IMG/VR virus record: IMGVR_UViG_3300020021_000010
Coordinates: 1-59,410 of that record
From: a virus
DNA: 59,410 bases
Strand: one strand, 5' to 3'
Shown in pieces: positions 1 to 8,712 of this stretch. The notes under the pieces were generated by a model. The model saw only the letters and a program-made list of their open reading frames with translations. It had not been told where the DNA came from and did not search any database. Within the stretch, counting starts at the first letter, position 1; every line of letters starts with the position of its first letter. Both the position numbers and the translations under genes were made by a program.

Positions 1-250
1 TGTATGGGAGCTTGAGCAGTTGCGTGCCGAAGGCGCGGAAGATCGCGTTGAGGACGACCGCAGCGGCCTGTGCTGTGCCGGAGAACATTGCGGCAGCGAC
101 GGCGAGGATGACGACCTCGAGATCGCCTTCGCTGGCTTCGTAACCGACGACGCCACTGGCTTCCACCAGTTCGATGAGCTTCGCCCGTGCGGTCGCTTCG
201 AGTTGCTGTCCTGTGGTCGCGATTTCCGCTTCAACGAACGGGCTACTCAT
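1..250 (-). CDS. Baseplate J-like protein, N-terminal part (continues at the other end of the window)
   Basis: The ATG at 250 begins MSSPFVEAEIATTGQQLEAT and stays open to base 1. The last 8 bases of the window equal the first 8. Collapsing them joins these 83 codons in frame to the ORF at 59410-58444, giving 402 residues (1209 nt with stop). The N-terminal helical part followed by the GTQLLKLPYNEGASATAKT stretch is what baseplate J proteins show before their first beta domain. J forms the baseplate wedge periphery of contractile tails. The start overlaps the stop of the gp25-like gene (ATGA), as in many baseplate operons. Confidence 0.85.
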   Translation of the reverse strand, partial: MSSPFVEAEIATTGQQLEATARAKLIELVEASGVVGYEASEGDLEVVILAVAAAMFSGTAQAAAVVLNAIFRAFGTQLLKLPY

Positions 251-555
251 GTCGAGACCTCAAGGCTGACCTGGCGTGCCCTCTGTATCCCGTCAGCCAT
301 TTCGCTCGATTCAAGTGCGGCGCGCCGCTCCCAAAACTGGATTGCGGCTTCGTAGGTCGGGAGGTCCAACGGGACGGCCTGCCACGCCAATTCGGGGACT
401 CCGAAGCTGGGCTGATCCTCCCTGAAACCTTCGGGGCAGACAGCGACGTTGTAGACGCATCCCGTGACATCCTCGGGGGTGTCTTGCTCAACCGTGGCGG
501 CACCCGTCTTGGTGATCGTGAAGGGAACGGCGAGGTGTTCGGGCGTTTCGGACAT
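247..555 (-). CDS. Baseplate wedge protein, GPW/gp25-like
   Basis: This 102-residue protein lies directly upstream of J in transcription order and overlaps it by 4 bases. Length and position match the GPW/gp25 family, which nucleates the baseplate wedge and the first sheath ring. I see no decisive motif, so the call rests mainly on synteny: hub, spike, gp25, J, I. It is somewhat short for the family. Confidence 0.6.
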   Translation of the reverse strand: MSETPEHLAVPFTITKTGAATVEQDTPEDVTGCVYNVAVCPEGFREDQPSFGVPELAWQAVPLDLPTYEAAIQFWERRAALESSEMADGIQRARQVSLEVST

Positions 556-565
556 CGACCCTCCT

Positions 566-868
566 TCAGCTATGCGCGCCCACCCAGAAGATGACCGTAG
601 GGATCTCTTGGTCGTCGAAGATCACGACCACTTCAGTGCCCTGCGCCGGCAGGCTCGCGCCATGGTCGGCGTTCCACCAGCATGGTCCGATGGGGCGATC
701 CAGCGAGTACGCGGGGGAGATGACCCAGAGCAGGTTGTCCTCAGAGTCCGGGACGGGGAAGCCCGTCGGCGCCGCCCTGTTCGTAGAGATGTAGCCGCGT
801 ATCACTTTCGGCTGTACGTTCACGTCGGCGGTGCTCTTGAGCAGGTCCGCGACGTTCGCGCCGGACAT
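566..868 (-). CDS. Baseplate spike / OB-fold protein
   Basis: 100 residues. The pattern GTEVVVIFDDQEIPTVIFW near the C-terminus resembles the OB-fold strands of phage baseplate assembly (gpV/gp5-type) proteins, which recur as fluid-phase or particle-surface beta barrels in central spikes. It sits between the hub gene and the gp25-like gene, where spike proteins are encoded in P2-like and actinobacterial myoviruses. No long beta-helical needle follows, so it would be a short hub-spike adaptor. Confidence 0.55.
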   Translation of the reverse strand: MSGANVADLLKSTADVNVQPKVIRGYISTNRAAPTGFPVPDSEDNLLWVISPAYSLDRPIGPCWWNADHGASLPAQGTEVVVIFDDQEIPTVIFWVGAHS

Positions 869-2935
869 CTAATGGCCCGTTGCCGAGAAATGCACCGCAT
901 CCTCGATGGTCGTGCCTCCCCAGATCAGAGTCGGCTTGTTCGGATATCCCTGGAGGACTTTGTTGAACTGGTCGGGTTCGGTCACGTCGATCGCACCGCC
1001 GGGGTAGTTCTTTTTGCAGTGGTTAGAGGCCAGCGGCCCGTCCGGGTACTCCTGGCTCACCGGCACCCCAAGCTCGGCGGCGTAGTGGGTCGCAGCCGCG
1101 AGCTGTTCGCTGTTCGTTCGGTATCCGCTCTCGACGGTTCCGTTCCAGCCATGTTCGGAGACCCACATAGCGATCGGGATGATCCAGTTGGCGATCGGCT
1201 TGTTCTCTGGGTTCCACTTGGCTTGCGGCACCGACGTGCCGGACGCTTCTACCGGGACGGTCCCGGCCGGTTCCGTTTCTTCGCCGGGGACTTCTTCCTT
1301 GGTGCTTTCCTTCGGCTCTGGTAGCGGTTCGACGGGCGGCTCGCACAGGATTTCCGTGAAGATGTCTTTCATGCATTTCCGGGTGGTCTGCACAATGATC
1401 CAGCGGCCTATGCTGCTGACCGGGGCGGAGTGGACGAATGCTATGACCTGCCCGCTTACGTACTGGCCTATCTCGCAGATCAGGTCCAGTTTGACCTCAG
1501 ATGGCGAGGATGGCTTGATGGCTCTCGAGCGTCGTTGGGTGCGCTGTTTGATTTTGTGCGTCAGGCGATATTCAAACGCCGTGTTGTCGATCGTGTAGGT
1601 CGAGGGCGACAGGACCGCGCCGTATTCGCTCCCCCCGGCTCGATTGACGACATGATTGTTGGGAATGTCGACATAGAGGGCGGGACGTTGGGCTGCGATT
1701 TCCGGTCCGTCCATGTAGTAGAAGCAGAGTCCGTCGGAGAACGCGAACCAGTCGACCTGCTGCGCGAGTCGCTTTATGCATTCGCCACTGTCTTCGTCGG
1801 GGTTCCCGTCCGTGCCGCGTTTGAGCTGCCCGATGTCACTCTTGGCTTCGGCGCCTGCGCTGTTCCCCGAAGCTCCTCCGCCCCCCTGAATGATGGCCCT
1901 AGCCTCAGCGGGAGTGTTCGTTGGGGTCGTTTGCCCATAGTTCGCGGCGCCTTTGCTGGCTTCCCCTGCGCCAGATGCCTGCACGGCCTGGGCGACTTCG
2001 TATGCGGGTGCGTTGGGGTGCGTCCTAGCGTAGGCGATGGCACCCCCCTGCCCCCCGAATCCCTTCGTTAGAAACGCCGTCACGACGGCCGGGATGTCCG
2101 TCTCCGAGATCCCTAGTCCCGCCGCCGTACTTGGAATTACCTGGAGTAACCCTTCGCCCGTGTTTGTAAAGTCGTTCTCGGTGATACACGCCTCAACGAG
2201 GGCTTCCGTCGCGAGGGGACCTGCGTTTAGCTGGTTGGCCTCGCTAAGCGCCGCGTTGATGTTATGTAGCTGTTCTGCGGTTGGGGCTACGCCCTTAATC
2301 GTGATTGCCGTTCCGGCCGTGACGCCGGGGGACTTGTTGGCGGCAGCGGTCTTGTTGGCGTTGCTGATTGCACTTTCGATGACGATCTGGCCAGCTTCGC
2401 CCTTTGTTTCTTCTTCTACGGGTTGGAGGATGCCGATGCCGGGGATGACCGCCGGGATCTTCGCTTCGACCAGTAGGTCGTGCACGAACTGCGCCCTGGT
2501 CTTGGTACCGGGTGGGGCAGTGATCGGTTTCCAGAACGCTCGCAGTTTGGCGAACAGCTTGTCCTGGAAGGTCATGATGAAGTTCGGTTCGGTTATGTCC
2601 GTAGAGCCTTCAACCTGGCAGAAGATCCAGAGGCGTTTGCTGCCCTCGGGGAATTCGATCTCGATTTCGTCTAGGAGGCCCTGCGAGTCAACGTCAACGA
2701 ACCCCGACCCTTGTAGTGTCCATTCGGGATCGATGATGTGGACTTTGATGTAGTCCGGCCCGTTGATCTGCGTTTCTTCTTCGATCTCGCCGATACGGTC
2801 TGAGAGTTCCGCCTCGTTGACGCTTCCACGCGTGCTGGTGGCCTTCACGCGCTTCGCGAGTAGGTCCGCCATCGCCTGTGCTTCGGGCGTGCGATACGCG
2901 ATGTTTTCGGCGACTTCTTCGCCCAGTCGGGTCAT
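869..2935 (-). CDS. Baseplate hub protein with embedded cell-wall hydrolase domains
   Basis: 688 residues. The first roughly 190 residues and the part around 390-540 look like a split hub (tail protein D/XkdQ-like) with strands and polar helices. Between them, around residues 245-275, is a lysozyme/transglycosylase-like segment with GEGLLQVIPSTAAGLG. An acidic, proline-rich linker (about 540-590) leads to a C-terminal peptidase M15-like domain: SGYRT, then SNHCKKNYPGGAIDVT and a final VHFS, matching the SxH...GxAxD and terminal His zinc ligands of D-Ala-D-Ala peptidases. The likely role is local peptidoglycan digestion during injection. The stop overlaps nothing downstream; the start overlaps the LysM gene by 4 bases. 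Confidence 0.75.
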   Translation of the reverse strand: MTRLGEEVAENIAYRTPEAQAMADLLAKRVKATSTRGSVNEAELSDRIGEIEEETQINGPDYIKVHIIDPEWTLQGSGFVDVDSQGLLDEIEIEFPEGSKRLWIFCQVEGSTDITEPNFIMTFQDKLFAKLRAFWKPITAPPGTKTRAQFVHDLLVEAKIPAVIPGIGILQPVEEETKGEAGQIVIESAISNANKTAAANKSPGVTAGTAITIKGVAPTAEQLHNINAALSEANQLNAGPLATEALVEACITENDFTNTGEGLLQVIPSTAAGLGISETDIPAVVTAFLTKGFGGQGGAIAYARTHPNAPAYEVAQAVQASGAGEASKGAANYGQTTPTNTPAEARAIIQGGGGASGNSAGAEAKSDIGQLKRGTDGNPDEDSGECIKRLAQQVDWFAFSDGLCFYYMDGPEIAAQRPALYVDIPNNHVVNRAGGSEYGAVLSPSTYTIDNTAFEYRLTHKIKQRTQRRSRAIKPSSPSEVKLDLICEIGQYVSGQVIAFVHSAPVSSIGRWIIVQTTRKCMKDIFTEILCEPPVEPLPEPKESTKEEVPGEETEPAGTVPVEASGTSVPQAKWNPENKPIANWIIPIAMWVSEHGWNGTVESGYRTNSEQLAAATHYAAELGVPVSQEYPDGPLASNHCKKNYPGGAIDVTEPDQFNKVLQGYPNKPTLIWGGTTIEDAVHFSATGH

Positions 2936-3801
2936 CTCGCCACCGGCCTGTAGAGGGTTTCAGGGATCTTGACCTTCGTCCCGGGGCGCAGCTTCTTTTC
3001 AGCGCTGGTCCCGAGGTTGCGGTTAGCCGCGAGGATCACCTTCCACGCTTCCTTGCTCACCGCGCCGCGGGGAAAGCCCTGCGCCTGGGCGACCTTTTTG
3101 ATCGTGTCTGCGGCCGCCGTGGAGCGCACCGTCCGGTACTTCCCCTTGACGGACGCCTTAGCCCTAGCGGCTTCCGCAGCCTGGCTAGCCGTATCGACGA
3201 TTTCTGTGAGCGTGATCGTCGCGGCCTGGCGCAGGCGTTCGCCGCCCTTGTCCCTGAGCGGGTTGGGGTCGAACGTGATCGGGCCGAGGTACCAGAGCTG
3301 TTCGCTGCCGTTGACGGTCTGAAACTGCTTCGGCACGAGGTTCGTCAGGTTGCCACTGCTGTCGGTGCTGTATATCGAAACCTGTGGCGGTGGGCCTACG
3401 AGTTCCCCGGGTTGACGTGAGCGGCCGGCCATCCATTCCAGCGTGAGGATGTCCGCCTCAACATCGGGGCGGTTTTTAGTCAGGGCCACCGCGTCGAAAA
3501 GCACCGGCACCGAGAGCACGTATGGGTCGTAGCCTTCGGGCGTTGTGATCGACGTGCGCTGGAAGCGCTGCACCTTCGCGATTTTCACCCACCCTTCAGT
3601 TGGCGTGGGAGCGCCTTCCCCGGCCAGCGCCGTGAAGGCTCGGGATTCTCCGGTGAGGGTGAGCCCGAGGAACCCCACTTCCTGTAGCGCGCCGATTGCG
3701 CGATGTGGAAGAGCGTGCTCTTTAGCTTCTTTGGCCGCCTTGGGTCCGCTCCCCGACTTCGGCTGAGGCCAGCTCCGCAGGATCTTCGGTAGTTCGGTCA
3801 T
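2932..3801 (-). CDS. LysM-domain baseplate/tail protein
   Basis: 289 residues. The C-terminal 65 residues form a LysM-like module (TVRSTAAADTIKKVAQAQG ... WKVILAANRNLG ... LRPGTKVKIPE). The N-terminal part resembles the XkdP/gp53-like proteins that connect the tape measure end to the hub. The start overlaps the tape measure stop by one base and its stop overlaps the hub start by 4, so the three are translated as a unit. LysM in this position probably binds another baseplate component rather than free peptidoglycan. Confidence 0.75.
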   Translation of the reverse strand: MTELPKILRSWPQPKSGSGPKAAKEAKEHALPHRAIGALQEVGFLGLTLTGESRAFTALAGEGAPTPTEGWVKIAKVQRFQRTSITTPEGYDPYVLSVPVLFDAVALTKNRPDVEADILTLEWMAGRSRQPGELVGPPPQVSIYSTDSSGNLTNLVPKQFQTVNGSEQLWYLGPITFDPNPLRDKGGERLRQAATITLTEIVDTASQAAEAARAKASVKGKYRTVRSTAAADTIKKVAQAQGFPRGAVSKEAWKVILAANRNLGTSAEKKLRPGTKVKIPETLYRPVAR

Positions 3802-5669
3802 CAGCGTGGAGCTTTCGACTGCGCGTACTTCGTGACGCCTTCCGCGATCGGCTTCACCAGCGTCATGTTGTTACGCAGGTGCGGAACGATCGCTTCGGCA
3901 AACAAGCGGCCCTCTACGTGCAGGTCGACTTTGGTCATTTCCGTTGACCGAGCCGTGGCGGCCGCTGCTGCGGGTGAGGATGGGCCCATGCCCGCCGCCG
4001 CGAGCGCGGCCAAGCTAGAGACGCCGGGATGGACTTGGGAGCGGTAGAGTCGCTGGAGGGACTCCCGCTCTTCCTTAGGCGTGAGGCCAGCTTCGGCGAT
4101 GGTCCCTTTCGGCGCCCAAGGTGCTGCGGAGGCTGCCGATTCCAGTAACGACTTCGGCTTTCCCCTGCCGGATTGTCCCTTTCCTTCCCTCTCGAGCCAC
4201 TTCGGGGTATGGATATGCTGCAGAAGCCAGAGCATCGCCGTGAGGGCCGCTACCGGGAGCGCTATCTCGGTAGCCAGGTACTTGAAGCCACCGCCCAATT
4301 TTGCCAGCGTGCCTGCAAGCCCCGCGCCACCGGTCTCGGCATTCGCGGTCGCCATCGCCGGCCCGAGTTTTCCGAGAAGCGAGATCACCGATCCGACCGC
4401 ACCGATCATGTTGCCGAAGAAGATCAGCAGCGGTCCACCCACCGCCAGCAGCAGCGTGAACTCGACCACTACGTCTTTCAGCGGCTTGGGCATCCGCTTC
4501 AGCCATTCAATGCCGCCGATGACGATCTTTGAGAACTTCGTCAAGGCCGGAATCACAACCGGGATCAGCGTCTGACCGAACGAGATGAGCGCCGCCTTGC
4601 CTGCGGCTAGCGCTTGTTGCATCTTGAATGAGGCGTTGGCGGCCCTCGTAGAGAATTTACTGTTAAGTGTTTTGTCGTTGTAGCTCGACAGCTTGTTGCG
4701 GACGTTTTCCATTTCCGGTAGCGCGTTGAGCAGTCCGATCACGTTCGCCGAGCCCTTCGACTTCCCGAACGCCTCGGAGAGATCCAAGTCCTGCTGGTCC
4801 TTGCTCAGTCCGGCTAGGTGCGCACGAAGGTCACGCATCGCCACGATGAGCCCCTGCGGCTTGCGAAGATCGTTCGCGAGCGAGAACTGCCCCAGGCCGA
4901 GCGATTTGAGCGCCCGCTTCGCGATCCCTGTCGGCGCGGTCATCTGCGTCAAGGTCAGGCGCATCCTCGTCGCCTCGACCTGCGCGGGGATGTTCTGCCG
5001 TGTCATCGCGTCAAGGGCAGCGCCTACGTCGCGGAAGCCGAGACCGGCCTGCTTCGCGCTAGTAAGTACGCCGGTCCCCATCGCTTCCGTCAGTTCGGCG
5101 AGGTGCATCTTGCCGAGACCGACAATCCCGTCCATGATCGACATGGCCCCAGATGCGCTTTTCGTGTCGCGCATCTGAACACGCAGCGCGCCAGCCATAG
5201 CGTTCGCCGTTTCGACGAGCCCCGAGCCGCCGATCTGCGCGCCCTTGGAGGACGCGGTAAGCGCCTGGAGGGCCTTGGAGCCCCGCAAGCCGACAGACTC
5301 GATCGGGTAAAGGGCCGCGGCGAGTTCCGATGGCCCCTCCCCCACCTTCGGGGCGAGCTTGAGTACCGCGGAGCTCATCTTGTTGACCTCAGAGGCAGAC
5401 GCGCCGGCTTGCGTCTGGATCTGCGTCATCGACGTCTGGAAATCCATCGCGGCTTTGATCGAGTAGCCGCCGACCGCGAGTAGTGGGAGGGAGAGGGCGG
5501 ACAGCTTGTGGCCGAAGGAACTCATGCCGCTGCCAAGCGACTTGAGTTTGGAGCCCGTCCTCTCTAGGCCCTCGCCGGCTTTACCGGCGGCGACTTCGGT
5601 CGCTTTCATTGCCTTGACGGCCCCGGCTGAGTCGCCGGTAATGATGTACCTCACAACCCGCTCCGCCAT
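3801..5669 (-). CDS. Tail tape measure protein
   Basis: 622 residues with the TP901-1-type tape measure pattern: an N-terminal region of Ala/Gly-rich helices (GSGMSSFGHKLSALSLPL), a conserved core around residues 75-330 containing MDFQTSMTQIQTQAG and GLRGSKALQALTASSKGA, then hydrophobic helices around 365-480 that may insert in the host membrane during injection. Using the usual 0.15 nm per residue, the tail would be roughly 90 nm long, short for a myovirus. It follows the tail completion-like gene by 9 bases. Confidence 0.9.
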   Translation of the reverse strand: MAERVVRYIITGDSAGAVKAMKATEVAAGKAGEGLERTGSKLKSLGSGMSSFGHKLSALSLPLLAVGGYSIKAAMDFQTSMTQIQTQAGASASEVNKMSSAVLKLAPKVGEGPSELAAALYPIESVGLRGSKALQALTASSKGAQIGGSGLVETANAMAGALRVQMRDTKSASGAMSIMDGIVGLGKMHLAELTEAMGTGVLTSAKQAGLGFRDVGAALDAMTRQNIPAQVEATRMRLTLTQMTAPTGIAKRALKSLGLGQFSLANDLRKPQGLIVAMRDLRAHLAGLSKDQQDLDLSEAFGKSKGSANVIGLLNALPEMENVRNKLSSYNDKTLNSKFSTRAANASFKMQQALAAGKAALISFGQTLIPVVIPALTKFSKIVIGGIEWLKRMPKPLKDVVVEFTLLLAVGGPLLIFFGNMIGAVGSVISLLGKLGPAMATANAETGGAGLAGTLAKLGGGFKYLATEIALPVAALTAMLWLLQHIHTPKWLEREGKGQSGRGKPKSLLESAASAAPWAPKGTIAEAGLTPKEERESLQRLYRSQVHPGVSSLAALAAAGMGPSSPAAAAATARSTEMTKVDLHVEGRLFAEAIVPHLRNNMTLVKPIAEGVTKYAQSKAPR

Positions 5670-5678
5670 TACGCCCTC

Positions 5679-6155
5679 CTACTCTCCGAGTACGATCACC
5701 TCCGTCACCGCGTCCAGCGCCTCGAGCACGGCTGCGTCGGTCTTCGCCCGGTTCTTTTCACCCGCAGGCGCGAGGAATGGGTGCATGGGTTGATTCACCC
5801 AGTTCTGGAGATTGCCGTGTACGGGATGTCTGAAGACGCCTTTGCTGGATGCGCTGGCGGATTTCCTATTGCCCGTGTTGCCCAGCTCGAAGAGTCCCGC
5901 GATGGCGACTTCCCCGCCCCCCGCTACCACCGATACGCCCACTCCGCGTACTCTCGCCTTGACGGTCGGAGGGATCGACTCCGAGTGCTCTGCGACAATC
6001 GCCTGCGCATCCTTGGCGACAAGGCCGCCGACGAGCTTGAAGTTTCGGAGCAGTTGGGTGCGCACCAGCGGCTGGGCCTTTTTCAACGCTTTCGCGACGG
6101 CCTTGAAGTCGCGGGTATCGATACCACCCGTGCCGCGCTCTGTGATGGTCGCCAT
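5679..6155 (-). CDS. HK97 gp10-like tail completion / minor tail protein
   Basis: 158 residues. An N-terminal helix (FKAVAKALKKAQPLVRTQLL) followed by GVFRHPVHGNLQNWVNQPMH and PFLAPA is typical of the HK97 gp10 / minor capsid 'tail completion' family. Family members are usually encoded between head-tail connectors and the tail tube. Here the gene sits after the tail assembly chaperone and before the tape measure, starting 8 bases after the frameshifted chaperone ends, so it may act in tail assembly instead. Confidence 0.6.
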   Translation of the reverse strand: MATITERGTGGIDTRDFKAVAKALKKAQPLVRTQLLRNFKLVGGLVAKDAQAIVAEHSESIPPTVKARVRGVGVSVVAGGGEVAIAGLFELGNTGNRKSASASSKGVFRHPVHGNLQNWVNQPMHPFLAPAGEKNRAKTDAAVLEALDAVTEVIVLGE

Positions 6156-6163
6156 GTGGCCCC

Positions 6164-6816
6164 CTAGGTCATCTCGTTCAGCAGAGCGACCGTGTTGTCA
6201 CGGACCGCCGAGAGCATCAGCACATATGCCGGGTCGGCGTCGTCCAATAGTCGCTCAAGGTCGATCGGGACCCCCGCGACGCAGCAGGAGGCGGCCAGTT
6301 TGGCTAGCTGGCCGCCCCGGAGTTTCCCACCGTGTCCTCTGCGATACGGCTATTGGCCCGCGCCTGCAGCTGGCCCAGTTTGTTCGCCGTCTCGACGATG
6401 TCTGCCTCGCCGCCAAAGATCTCCACTACGGCCTCACGGTCGTCCTGGGCCTGCCCGCATCCGGCTTCCTCGCCGAGGTAGGTAGAAAGCTCGAGGCCAA
6501 GCGCGCGCCCGAGATCGACGGGGCTTCCCTGTGCGTCGACTTGGTCGGTCTCGCACCCCTCGCAGGAGTTCAGCAAGGCGGTGATGCCAGCGTCGATCAG
6601 CCCCTCAACCTGGTCGTCGGCCTCCTGTGCATCCAGGCTGAGGCGCAGCAGGTCCCGGTCGGACATCGTCCGGCACCGTAGGATAAGCCGCCCATTGAAA
6701 CGTGGGACTGCGACTTTCTCAACCGTGCTGGCGCGCTTCGCCTTCATGTCGCCTGTGATATGGGCCCTCAGGGACCCCAGGACCGCCTCGGTCTGCTCCA
6801 TTGAGTCTCCCTCCAT
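6164..6816 (-). CDS. Tail assembly chaperone, -1 frameshift product (GT-type)
   Basis: A -1 shift at G GGA AAC (6328-6322) bypasses the TAG at 6306-6304 and continues LRGGQLAKLAASCCVAGVPI to a stop at 6166-6164. That makes a fusion of about 217 residues with a 52-residue C-terminal extension. In lambda and relatives the shifted form binds the tape measure and recruits tube subunits, and a fixed ratio of the two products is required. The extension has no good independent start and ends just upstream of the next gene, which supports the shift. Confidence 0.8.
6304..6816 (-). CDS. Tail assembly chaperone, unshifted product (G-type)
   Basis: 170 residues, acidic and helical, between tube and tape measure. 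This is the standard place for the two-product tail assembly chaperone that coats the tape measure in long-tailed phages. A canonical slippery heptamer lies at codons 163-165, five sense codons before the stop. The first methionine at 6816 may be replaced by Met6 (6801). Family assignment rests on position and the frameshift signal rather than on sequence motifs. Confidence 0.75.
   Translation of the reverse strand: MEGDSMEQTEAVLGSLRAHITGDMKAKRASTVEKVAVPRFNGRLILRCRTMSDRDLLRLSLDAQEADDQVEGLIDAGITALLNSCEGCETDQVDAQGSPVDLGRALGLELSTYLGEEAGCGQAQDDREAVVEIFGGEADIVETANKLGQLQARANSRIAEDTVGNSGAAS
6322..6328 (-). promoter_or_regulatory. Programmed -1 ribosomal frameshift slippery site
   Basis: The minus strand reads GGGAAAC in the phase G GGA AAC, matching X XXY YYZ exactly; lambda uses the near-identical G GGA AAG. 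Both P- and A-site tRNAs can re-pair after slipping back one base. The sequence after it is GC-rich (CTCCGGGGCGGCCAGCTAGCC) in part and can pair locally, but I did not establish a specific stimulatory structure. Confidence 0.85.
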
Positions 6817-6827
6817 CGAGTGTTTGC

Positions 6828-7256
6828 CTACTGGCTGTCGCCGTCGAGGTCCGCCATCAGCGTCATGTACGCCACCTCGGATTTCTCCGCGTCATAGTTC
6901 GGCCGCGACACCGTTCCCGTGATCCCGGTGTAGGTCTCCGAGAACACCGCAGATGCCTTCGCGCTGGGTTTCACCGAATAGGTAATCGTGATGAGCGCCT
7001 GCCCTGCCGTTTCCTCCAGTTCCTTGTAAACCAGCAGGATGGGCGCGGACCACAGCTTCTTCACGGTCGCAGGACCGCGCTTGGCGATCCCACCGAGAGC
7101 CCTCTGCGGGAGCTGCCCCCCCGGCATCACCGTGAGGCCCTCTACGGTCTTCTCGGCCCCTTCTAGGACATCCCAGGATTCGTTAGGGAGGCTCATGCCA
7201 GCCACGGTTACCCCGATCGAGACTTGATCGGAGCGGAATATCTGCACTTGCGCCAT
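6828..7256 (-). CDS. Major tail tube protein
   Basis: 142 residues, directly after the sheath gene and before the chaperone, the universal position of the myovirus tube gene. The sequence alternates beta strands (ALITITYSVKPSAKASAVF, YTGITGTVSRPNY) consistent with the tube/Hcp-like beta-barrel fold. It would polymerise as hexameric rings inside the sheath. Confidence 0.75.
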   Translation of the reverse strand: MAQVQIFRSDQVSIGVTVAGMSLPNESWDVLEGAEKTVEGLTVMPGGQLPQRALGGIAKRGPATVKKLWSAPILLVYKELEETAGQALITITYSVKPSAKASAVFSETYTGITGTVSRPNYDAEKSEVAYMTLMADLDGDSQ

Positions 7257-7265
7257 GGCTGTCTC

Positions 7266-8702
7266 CTAAGCGATTTCGAGGTTGGCTGTGCTCGTGACGC
7301 GGACGTTGATCGTCGTGGCGATACCGTCGATCGTGACCACCATTTCTGCGTTGAGCTGCTTTGCTTTCGCCGTTTCGGGCGTGTTGATCGGCGAGCCGAC
7401 CTTGACTTCGCCAGATTCGATTGCTTTCGCTTCCTTCTGACGTTTGATGATCGCCCCGAGATCCCCCGCGAATTCAGCGATCGAATCGGCGCTGATCCTG
7501 TCGAAGAGGTAGGCCTGGCCCGCTTCTTCGGATTCCGTTTCGATCGCTATTACGGCCCGCACCGGGGGGTACTGGCACAGCAATTCGTTCTTGGATGACG
7601 GAAGGGCGGACGCTGCCCCATAGAGGCAGAGGGTTCCGTTCACTTCGGCGAAACAGTTGATCCCCGATTCTTCCAGGGAGGTCATCTGTGCTTCGCTGTA
7701 GGTATTGACGAATCCCGTGATCTCAGGTCCGAGGGGCCAGTTCACACCTGCCGGGGCCTGGTTGTTGTTACCGGTGCGGGACACCTTCGCAAGCTGCGCG
7801 GCGGCGACGACGGAGGCGGGGATGATGCGTGTCGTGCCTCCGGCTAGTCCCGGTGCGTAGCAGGCCTGCGCGAAGAAGTTGATGCGTTCTGCGACCCCGG
7901 ACGGGATCGCTCCTTTTTCGGATTTCAGGGATGCGGGGGTTGTGCCGACTTCTTCGGCGCCTTTGAGGTCCGCCTGGGCATCGCGTTTGTTTTTCAGGCC
8001 ATGTTCGGCCATCGCTACATGCACGGGTTCTTCACTGTTGCCTGGCACGATCAGTTGCCCGGGGCCGAGGCTCTTGGGTATCGATTCGATGCTGGCGATA
8101 GTCGATTTGGAGTTGACGGTCGGGTTCGTTCCGCTCGCGAGTTTTGTCGCTACGAGTTTCTTGACGAGTTCGCTTTTGCCGGACGTGTATCCGGACCCTG
8201 CCGTTATCACGACATAGGTCTGATGCGCTTCGCCCCACGCCAGTAGTTCCGCCGCCGTGGCGTATTCGCCGCTTGTGGAGAGGACTTCGCCTTCGGGGCT
8301 GAGGATGACTAGCTTGGTCGCGGTTTTCCCAGAGTTTTCGACCACTTCGACTTTTAGGCCGTTTCCGTACGTCCCCCTGTAGAGCGCCGTCACGACGAGT
8401 GTTTTGGCTGTTGAGCCTGCTTCCAGTTCCAGTTTCGCGGCGGCCGGCGTGCCTTCTCCCGAGGTGCGCTTTACGTAGGCGCGTGACCCGCCGAGAGCAA
8501 AGAACCTGTCCAGCGCGTCGAAGACTTTGACGGATTCCCCTTCACGGGGGCCGTACAATTCGATGCCCTCGCTTGGCCCCTGGACGAGCGTAACCGTTTC
8601 CGGTCCGTATGCGGCGGGGGCGACAATGAACAGCGTTCCCATCTGTAGGGAGACGCCCGCTGATTGCTGGGTCCCCCCGCTGCTGACAATAACTCCTGGC
8701 AT
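7266..8702 (-). CDS. Contractile tail sheath protein
   Basis: 478 residues. The N-terminus MPGVIVSSGGTQQSAGVS and the following GTLFIVAPAAYGP... segment match phage sheath proteins, whose N- and C-terminal arms weave neighbouring subunits. The C-terminal domain has the usual pattern around LFDRISADSIAEFAGDLGAI and ends in a beta strand (ATTINVRVTSTANLEIA). Its presence makes the virus a myovirus. The tube gene follows after 9 bases. Confidence 0.9.
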   Translation of the reverse strand: MPGVIVSSGGTQQSAGVSLQMGTLFIVAPAAYGPETVTLVQGPSEGIELYGPREGESVKVFDALDRFFALGGSRAYVKRTSGEGTPAAAKLELEAGSTAKTLVVTALYRGTYGNGLKVEVVENSGKTATKLVILSPEGEVLSTSGEYATAAELLAWGEAHQTYVVITAGSGYTSGKSELVKKLVATKLASGTNPTVNSKSTIASIESIPKSLGPGQLIVPGNSEEPVHVAMAEHGLKNKRDAQADLKGAEEVGTTPASLKSEKGAIPSGVAERINFFAQACYAPGLAGGTTRIIPASVVAAAQLAKVSRTGNNNQAPAGVNWPLGPEITGFVNTYSEAQMTSLEESGINCFAEVNGTLCLYGAASALPSSKNELLCQYPPVRAVIAIETESEEAGQAYLFDRISADSIAEFAGDLGAIIKRQKEAKAIESGEVKVGSPINTPETAKAKQLNAEMVVTIDGIATTINVRVTSTANLEIA

Positions 8703-8712
8703 CGGGTTCTCC

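Noticed and set aside
464-1324. Long plus-strand ORF of 286 codons over the hub and spike genes
   Set aside because: Arg/Val-rich shadow of well-supported baseplate genes on the minus strand; no ribosome site and no family pattern.
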